From contig RPFO01000084.1 in assembly GCA_009746045.1 (NCBI GenBank), positions 2,033,316 through 2,097,315 of the forward strand: 64,000 bases of DNA, written 5' to 3'. Numbering within the stretch: the first letter of the stretch is position 1; every line of letters begins with the position of its first letter. Both the position numbers and the translations under genes were made by a program. This document shows, piece after piece, positions 57,110 to 64,000 of the stretch. This DNA is from Mesostigma viride (Eukaryota > Streptophyta > Mesostigmatophyceae > Mesostigmatales > Mesostigmataceae). The notes below the pieces were generated by a model. It was not told the origin of the DNA. It did no database searches and saw nothing but the letters and a program-made list of their open reading frames with translations.

Positions 57110-57658
57110 TTTGGACCAGGAACACATCCCACAACTAGGCTCGACTATCCCACAACCAGGAACGTGCATCCCACAACCAGGAACCCATCCCACAACCAGG
57201 AACGAGTATCCCACAACTGAACTAGGAACGTGTATCCCACAACCAGGAACAAGTATCCTACAACCAGGAACGTGCATCCCACAACCAGGAACACATCCCA
57301 CAACCAGGAACGACTATCCCACAACTAGGAACGTGTATCCCACAACCAGGAACAAGTATCCTACAACCAGGAACGTGCATCCCACAACCAGGAACCCATC
57401 CCACAACCAGGAACAAGTATCCTACAACCAGGAACGTGTTTCCCACAACCAGGAACGTGTATCCCACAACCACGCTCGACTATCCCACAACCAGGAACGA
57501 GTATCCCACAACCAGGTACGAATTTCCCACCACCAGGAACAAGTATCCCACAACCAGGAACACATCCCACAACCAGGAAAGTGCATCCCACAACCAGGAA
57601 CAAGTATCCCAAAACAAGGAACACATCCCACAACCAGGAACGTGTATCCCACAACCAG
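57110..57658. repeat. 21-bp minisatellite CCCACAACCAGGAACGTGTAT
   Basis: About 27 units of 18-21 bp (AT)CCCACAACCAGGAAC with variable ends (GTGT, AAGT, GAGT, CC, AC). Both strands stay open and give repeat proteins (PTTRN, VPGCG). Uniform units without distinct spacers exclude a CRISPR array. Confidence 0.95.
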
Positions 57659-57699
57659 TCGCGCAGTCGGTCTGAATGACTGGCATTATAACGAGCGTC

Positions 57700-57989
57700 A
57701 TATTCGTCTCCGGCTTGGCAGTGCCGTCATCCTGCATACAAAAAGCACATTGGAGCCAGCACTTTCCCGCGGGTTGTAGCCGATATTCCTCCATGCAGCG
57801 ATATTCACCAATGCGCTATCAATAAACAAGTCGACACCATCCGGGTATGTAAAAAAAGCACGCTGCTGGCCACGACGGTCACGGCGATGATGGACGACAA
57901 TAACAAGAACGCCTAATAGCAGGCGTCATACAAACTAGAACAGACTGGAACAACTACTTACCCGGTCGTCTGTGATCTTGACACAGAGC
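57700..57989 (-). CDS. Possible exons of an unrecognised gene
   Basis: The minus strand shows a 28-nt piece (57962-57989) bounded by CAG and GTAAGTAG, then a 49-nt candidate intron ending in TATTAG. After it, one frame reads AFLLLSSIIAVTVVASSVLFL (a transmembrane-like helix), and another reads RAFFTYPDGVDLFIDSALV. The frames conflict and neither is recognised, so this is only a hint of coding sequence. Confidence 0.2.
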
Positions 57990-58132
57990 CTGGTTTACAA
58001 GGAAGCGAGGTAACCGGCCACTATGAGCACCCCTACTTAACCCACATAATGAAGGTTAGGAATCCTCCCCATCATGCTAACCGTAGACTCGGTGAAACGC
58101 CCCATGCTACAAATACGATAGCCCAGCAACGA

Positions 58133-58400
58133 CTACTTGCGGCCATCACCTTGTCCAGTTCTGGCTGGCTGTGCGGCGGTAATTTTACCAAGTTTAAAAA
58201 TGTTACGCCGCACCAGTCTGTGCTTTTTTACGTAGTACCAGTGTAGTGCAGAAATCTGCCAAAAGAGCAAACGCCCAAAGCCAACTTCGAAGACGCCCAA
58301 AGCCAAATTCCAAGACGCCCAAAGCCCAAAGGCGGGCGAGTCTGGCGCGGCGCCGGCCACTGGGCCCCGGAATAAGAAATCCCCAACCAGTTGTTGTTGT
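58133..58400 (-). repeat. Dispersed repeat, inverse copy of 44266-44500
   Basis: The reverse complement of the 44.3-kb segment: GGAATAAGAAATCCCCAACC, TGCTTTTTTACGTAGTACCA and the CCAAAGCCAA(C/A)TTC units are identical in order. The minus reading continues beyond the repeat for about 45 codons (MMQPYMSPLTIFGSCLFVMA) without known motif. Confidence 0.8.
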
Positions 58401-58654
58401 TGGCTTGTTGCCCACGCTGCACATGGGCAGCAGAGATTTGGAAAGGCCGAGGGCCAGGACACTGAACAACATGCCATCACAAACAGACAAGAACCAAAGA
58501 TAGTTAGCGGGGACATGTACGGTTGCATCATCCAATCTCACCAATCTGAACTTCAGAGCCAATTATTAATGAGTTTAAACATCAGAGCAGCTAGGCCCGG
58601 CAACGAGGGCGTGAGCAGTGAGCGTAGCTCGGACTACACCCCTAGTCCCACGTT

Positions 58655-59035
58655 ACAGCAAGATTTCCAGCATTAATTAGGAACAAGACTCCATTGGGAG
58701 TGCATGTGGCACATAGCCCTGAGAAGGGGCATATAGCCTTTAATACAGTCTGGGCTACTTCCTGCAAGGGTAGGATGTAAACTACACCTGCTCCAGGTGC
58801 ACCAAGGGCACCTGCACCACCGTGATCTATCATCAGAGCCCAGCCCAGCTAACTGAAGGGGGGCCCGTCATGGGGTGCGGGAAGATCAGCATGCCTGGCT
58901 ATACAGAAGCTAGGGCATGGCGTCTCAGCAGAGAGTAGCTCTCTGCGTAGGCACAGCATAACTAAATAAATAAGCAAGGAATATGTGCTACATGATCTCC
59001 CAACGGAGTCATGTTATAATTTAATTCAATTTTTT
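58655..59035 (+). mobile_element. Foldback/SINE-like element, copy 1
   Basis: It starts with TTAATTAGGAACAAGACTCC, ATTGGGAGTGCATG and GCACATAGCCCTGAG, and ends with GGAATATGTGCTACATGATC, TCCCAACGGAG and TTATAATTTAATT. The two ends are imperfect inverted copies of each other, and each resembles the 3' end of a LINE. The body has no ORF. Confidence 0.6.
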
Positions 59036-59948
59036 AAATGGATGGATGATGGATGGGTACACGCAATTAAAATTAAATTAAATTAAATTGTAACATATGA
59101 AGTGAGACAACTATGCCTGGACGCATGGCGATCCAATGCCGTGGAAGGACTAGGGTAGTTGTCTGATGAGAGGAAAGACGCGAAGTTAAATTGTAACATA
59201 TCTCCGTTGCCGGAGTACATGCAGCCCATATCCCTGAGAAGGGGCATAATATGGCTTTTAATACAGTCTGGGCTACTTCCTACAAGGGTAGGGTGTAAAC
59301 TACACCTCAGCTCTATAGGTGCAAAAAGTGCACATGCACCACTATATACCGGCTACTTCCTGCAAGGGTAGGATGTAAACTACACCTGCTCCAGGTGCAC
59401 CAAGGGCACCTGCACCACCGTGATCTATCATCAGAGCCCAGCCCAGCTAACTGAAGGGGGGCCCGTCATGGGGTGCGGGAAGATCAGCATGCCTGGCTAT
59501 ACAGAAGCTAGGGCATGGCGTCTCAGCAGAGAGTAGCTCTCTGCGTAGGCACAGCATAACTAAATAAATAAGCAAGGAATATGTGCTACATGATCTCCCA
59601 ACGGAGTCATGTTATAATTTAATTCAATTTTTTAAATGGATGGATGATGGATGGGTACACGCAATTAAAATTAAATTAAATTAAATTGTAACATATGAAG
59701 TGAGACAACTATGCCTGGACGCATGGCGATCCAATGCCGTGGAAGGACTAGGGTAGTTGTCTGATGAGAGGAAAGACGCGAAGTTAAATTGTAACATATC
59801 TCCGTTGCCGGAGTACATGCAGCCCATATCCCTGAGAAGGGGCATAATATGGCTTTTAATACAGTCTGGGCTACTTCCTACAAGGGTAGGGTGTAAACTA
59901 CACCTCAGCTCTATAGGTGCAAAAAGTGCACATGCACCACTATGTGTT
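58753..59948. repeat. 598-bp tandem duplication
   Basis: 58753-59350 and 59351-59948 are nearly identical over their full length (start GGCTACTTCCTGCAAGGGTA, end TGCACATGCACCACTAT). The junction lies inside the foldback element body, so it may have arisen by unequal crossing-over between two members of the family. Confidence 0.85.
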
Positions 59949-59949
59949 C

Positions 59950-60210
59950 CAGCGCCTAAGGTGAGGACATAGGGTGGAAGATCATCATGGATAAACAATG
60001 GCTAGGGCATGGCTTCTCAGCAGAGAGTATAAGCTCTCAGCATAGGCAGAGCTTAGCTAAATTCTTAATGCATCATCCATGGGGAGTCCCATCATAGGCA
60101 GGGCTTGGCTACATTCTTATTGCATCATCCATGGAGAGTCCCATTATAGGCGTGCACATGCGCGAGGATTCAGCTATGAGCCACAAGCCACGAGCCATGA
60201 GGATGTAGCC
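59950..60210. repeat. Diverged end of the foldback family and short duplications
   Basis: GGTGAGGACATAGGGTGGAA, GCTTCTCAGCAGAGAGT and two TCATCCATGG(G/A)GAGTCCCAT units (60073, 60127). Confidence 0.6.
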
Positions 60211-63009
60211 ATGGCTGACGGCGGAGCTCATAACTTTCATGTTTGAGCACCGAATTCGGCTGTGAACTGAATATCACTATCGCTTCGTCTTTCTAAGACG
60301 CACATGCTGATATAATTTTCCGAAGCTATTACGCAATATATGACGAGCAAACGCTCCTCGACGCAACGCAGCCTGGCGGATGCGCTCGGCCATGAAAATA
60401 CGTCTGCAGCTCCGGCTGCCATTTCGCCATCAGTTCCGGCAGGCAGCGGTGACACTAGTCGCGCACTGCATGGTGGTCGCCCCGAACCCTCCCGGGCTCA
60501 ATGCCTCGCCATCGGCATCGCCTGACCCTAAACGCAGCCACCCAGCCGACAAAACAGGAGGGTTTTCACGCCCCACAGAACCGCGCTTTCGGCCCCAACC
60601 TTTCAAGGTCGATGATCACGACTGGACCAACATGTCCCCGGCAACTGCCCTGCATTGCATCTTCTACGGGGACTACGCCTCGCTTTACGACCTGTGCCTC
60701 CATCTCCACGGTCACATCAATCGCCTCATCACCTCGGACGGCAGCTGGTGGCATACCATCAGCGTTCTGTTCAGGTGCACCCGCCCCCAACTCCAGCACA
60801 CCATCCTCATGCAACTCCCTTCTCATGCGCTCTGATGGCGAGATCTGGGCTCCATCCATCTGCGCCCCCACACTCCGTTCCATCCTTACGGAAGCCTTTC
60901 AGCAGCACGTGACCCCCCTTGCCGCCGATGTGGCAGCACTGGGCGGCACGCTGGCTATTGAGCTTCCTTGCCTTTCCACCACCGTCGCCTCCACCTCCAC
61001 CGCCATTTCCGCCTCCACTGCCGACATCAAGGCCCAGCTCCTCGACCTTGCCTTTCCACCACCGTCGCCTCCACCTCCACCGCCATTTCCGCCTCCACTG
61101 CCGACATCAAGGCCCAGCTCCTCGACCTCGACCAGCGCCTCCAAGCCACCGCCACCGCCCTTTCAAGTGCTTGCATGACACCGCCGGCCCGGCTCACCGC
61201 CCAGGCGGTGAAGGAAATCGCTACCCAGCCGGCATGCATCTGCTGGCCCGGCCAGCGATGCTCCCTCCACCTGGGCGGACTCGCTTATAAGCATCACACC
61301 ACCTCCACCACCTCCACCATCGCGGCACAGCTCAAGCCACCAGCCCTCAACCTTCGCGAGGAGGCCGACATCACCCAGCGCAGCCACAATGTCATCGTCA
61401 AGCACTTCGACCAGCCGGTAGGTGAGACCTCGACGACTCTTCTCACAGCATTTAATAAGCGCGACATTCTTGCCCCCATGCAACTCACTGGTGAGCTGCC
61501 GGATGTCGGCTGTCCGCCTCCCCCGCGCGCGGGGTAAGGCTGGCCCGGCACCCGTGCTCCTCACCTACATGGCGGACAAGCTGTCGTGGTAGGCATGGCG
61601 GCCGCAAGAAGCTCTCGGGGACTCGCTTCACGCTGGGATGACGTACGACTTGACCCTGGCCCATGCAGCAACAGCGGCGACGCGAGCTATGGCCGACCTA
61701 CCTTCAGCTCCGGCACAGCGCAGGGGGGAAGCCGGTATACTAGAGGGGGTCGGTCATCCACATTGACCACAAGCCCTGGCAGGCCCCTCCTGCCACCTCA
61801 GACTATACATAGGGAATCTATACCATGCAGTAGTGTAGATTAGTTAGGCTTAGTTAGCCTAGCATGTGGCCTACGCGCATGCGCGCCCATAATGGCCCCC
61901 ATGGATGATGCCTTCAGCATTTAGCCAAGCCATGCCTATAATGGGACCCCCCATATGGATTAATTGACCTTGCGGTGACTCAGGGAGCTTCTGCCATGCA
62001 TGGCGTTCTGCAACCGTGTCCTGCTCTCTGATGAGCCTCCGCCTGCTGAGTGGCAGACGGCCATCCGAGTCATGCTGTACAAGAAGGGCTCTGCTGCTGA
62101 CCCCGGGAACAGCTGACAGTAACTATCGGGGTGTCTGCCTCCAGAGCGCCGCGCTGAAGGTCTTCATGCGCATGATGCTGCACCGGCTCCGCGCCGCGCT
62201 GGACCCACACCTGGGTGAGTCTCAGATGGGGTTCCGTTGTGGTCGTAACAATGTCATGGCTGTGTTTGTCGCGCGCCGGTCGATGGAGGAGGTTCGTCGC
62301 CTTTGCCCTGACAGTTTGCCGCTAGTCTTCATTTTTGTTGACTATATCAAGCTAGGCCTTTGACACGGTCCTCTGGGAGGTTCTTTGGGCCATCCTAGCT
62401 CTGGATCGGGTACCACCAGCGTTTATTGCTGCCATTCGTCGACTGTATGAGGGCTCACAGGCAGTAGTGCGGACTGCCGGGACGGCACCACCCCACCATT
62501 CCCCCTTCACCACGGGGTGTGGCAAGGTTGTGTCCTGTCCCCATATCTGTTCATTATTGTCGTGGATCGATCACGTCATGCGCCGGGCACGTGCGCGCTT
62601 TACTGCTCTTAAGGGGTTCGAGCCTGGCTTGGACTGTCATCCTTAACGAGCGCGAGCATGGCGGGGTTAGCACTGGCTACCGCCCGGCCGACCTGATTTA
62701 TGCGGACGACACCACCCTCATCGCGCGCCCCGAGCATGTGCATTGAGACCTGGCTGGACTGTCTGGGCTTGGAGGCGCGGGCGGTGGGGTTGGAGATTAG
62801 TGTCAAAACTGAGGCTATGGTGATTGGGGCTTCCAGTAGCCCGCCGCTACAACGGCTGCCAGACGGGACGGAGGTCCCGTTTCGTGATCGCTTTAAACTG
62901 CTGGGAAGCATGCTTCCTGACACCGCCGTTGATGTGGACACCCGCATCGGCCTGGCCTGGGCTCGGCATCGTTCGCTCAAAACCTACTGGCACTCGAAGG
63001 TCCTCGGCG
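60210..63009 (+). pseudogene. Degenerate LINE copy with ORF1 and RT remnants
   Basis: A 5' UTR-like part (60210-60305) precedes ORF1 fragments. 60380-60835 encodes DDHDWTNMSPATALHC. 61000-61140 contains a 71-bp duplication (TTGCCTTTCCACCACCGTCG). 61370-61540 reads SHNVIVKHFDQPVGETSTT and PMQLTGELPDVGC, matching the RRM-like core at 34.0 kb. RT remnants follow: NYRGVCLQSAALKVFMRMML, LGESQMGFRCGRNNVMAVFV, WEVLWAILAL, GVWQGCVLSPYLFIIVV, LIYADDTTLIARPEH and FKLLGSMLPDTAVDVDTRIG, spread over several frames. The endonuclease domain is absent (junction about 61.85-62.0 kb), and the copy breaks off at about 63009. Confidence 0.75.
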
Positions 63010-64000
63010 ACAGTGAACAGGCATATGCAATACGCAATCGTACGGGGCCCATGGGTATTGGGTATAATACACTCGTACGGGGTATTATACGCAAATCGTA
63101 CGGTGACTCTTGAAAATGCTGTTTTTTTAATGGTTCAGGGGGTTCCTCAACATTCTGACCAATCAGGCATGTTTTTTTTGTGTTCTTGCAATGCATCACA
63201 TGCCTATATATGTGACACATCATCTCATGACATTGGCATTATACCGTTGCTGCTTACAAGTACAAGCATTGTCCTATTTAATAATTAAGTCTGTTAAAAG
63301 CACACCATAACAAAGTTGTATGCACAATCAGTGCACGCCTGAAAAGGATAATAACACAAGTAGATATTCATGCGCGATGACACTTGCAGAGGTATAGAAG
63401 TTAATATTGCCTGGCAAGCAATATTATTCTACTAAGCTACTTGGCTTGTAGAGATTCTACTTCCGGTTACTACATTATCCAGAAACGGGTTCATTCTGAT
63501 GAGTATTGCTCGAGATATGAGCAAGATACTGTTCTACTACATTCTACTTGGATTCGGTGATTCTACGGTGGTTCTTCAAGTGACGCGTGGCATACGGCGT
63601 CTTGTCACAGTGTACGATAGGACATTTAGTCTCCGACACTGCGGTCTATTCAATGCTATTGATTAGACGTAACAAATAGTGACAGGACTTGTGCGACAGG
63701 ACACTGATGTGACTATTTATGGATAACGAGTCGAGATCTGCTGGTCCAGAGTGAAGGACAGCAATATTGTGAGATGATCTGTCCTATCAGTCATCTGGAT
63801 GTGACTGCGTCACAATTAGTATATAACGAGCAGGAAGCTGCCACTTGGTAGCACCACTTTCCCTGCACCTGTGTCCTCGCACCTTTGGCGACGGTTCTCA
63901 CGTGCCTCGTGCATTCTGTGCTGGTAGCCATAACCAGCAACGTAAACCTATTGATTAATATAACTACTTCCTCTGTAGATATTAATCAGTGCAGGCTGAA
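63010..64000. other. No gene seen
   Basis: AT-rich sequence with short frames only. A small hairpin (GTATAATAC..GTATTATAC) lies at about 63061-63090, next to two ATACGCAA(A)TCGTACGG copies. Confidence 0.5.

Noticed and set aside
57110-57658. CRISPR-like array
   Set aside because: Units are 18-21 bp back to back, without unique spacers; eukaryotic context. It is a minisatellite.

Overview
The window looks like nuclear DNA of a repeat-rich eukaryote, most plausibly a green alga. The signs are spliced genes with short conserved junctions, a degenerate TTTAGGG-type telomere-like tract inside an intron, a tyrosine-recombinase retrotransposon with split direct repeats (the architecture of Volvox Kangaroo and PAT/Ngaro elements), several LINE lineages, and large CCCT/GGGA, AAC and CTG microsatellites. 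No rRNA gene, tRNA gene, operon or CRISPR array was recognised. The taxonomic placement is inference; a prasinophyte or volvocine-like chlorophyte would fit.

Two host genes can be read through their introns, both on the minus strand. The first (337 to about 12566) encodes a secreted or type I membrane protein: signal peptide, a series of SBBP-type beta-propeller repeats each on its own phase-1 exon, two Ig-like beta-sandwich domains, one transmembrane helix and a 435-residue glutamine-rich cytoplasmic tail. The second (36895 to 43600 at least) encodes a large protein with Sfi1-type centrin-binding repeats (F/L-x-x-W motifs); two of its repeats are split by introns whose phases fit exactly.

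Nearly all the rest is mobile or repetitive. 13384-18871 is a DIRS-order YR retrotransposon (gag, RT-RNase H, tyrosine recombinase) with repeats arranged B-ORFs-A-B-A and a 2A-like motif in pol. 20.3-26.5 kb, 32.7-35.2 kb, 44.9-46.3 kb and 60.2-63.0 kb hold broken LINE copies. Their 3' ends carry a small hairpin followed by (TTAA)n or (TTTAA)n. Two arrays of a roughly 43-bp palindromic monomer occur; one lies directly upstream of an ORF1-only LINE. 30673-32389 looks like a non-autonomous piggyBac-like element flanked by TTAA. 27.35-29.54 kb is an almost uninterrupted GGGA microsatellite.

The most striking object is a 10.27-kb DNA transposon at 46267-56533. It has perfect 29-bp terminal inverted repeats and is flanked by a 3-bp ACG duplication; removing it restores a unit of the adjacent minisatellite. 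It carries two divergent genes: a zinc-finger/coiled-coil protein with a large CTG expansion (minus strand), and a DDE-like transposase of the type with LDGGSEN and GHTHxDxDQ motifs (plus strand), preceded by roughly 100-bp tandem repeats and containing a 1.4-kb GC-rich repeat block. Both genes show single-base frame breaks, so this copy may be recently inactivated or the breaks may be sequence errors.

To the right (56.5-60.1 kb) are two minisatellites, a dispersed repeat shared with 44.3 kb, and short foldback elements in a 598-bp tandem duplication. The last kilobase shows no recognisable gene.
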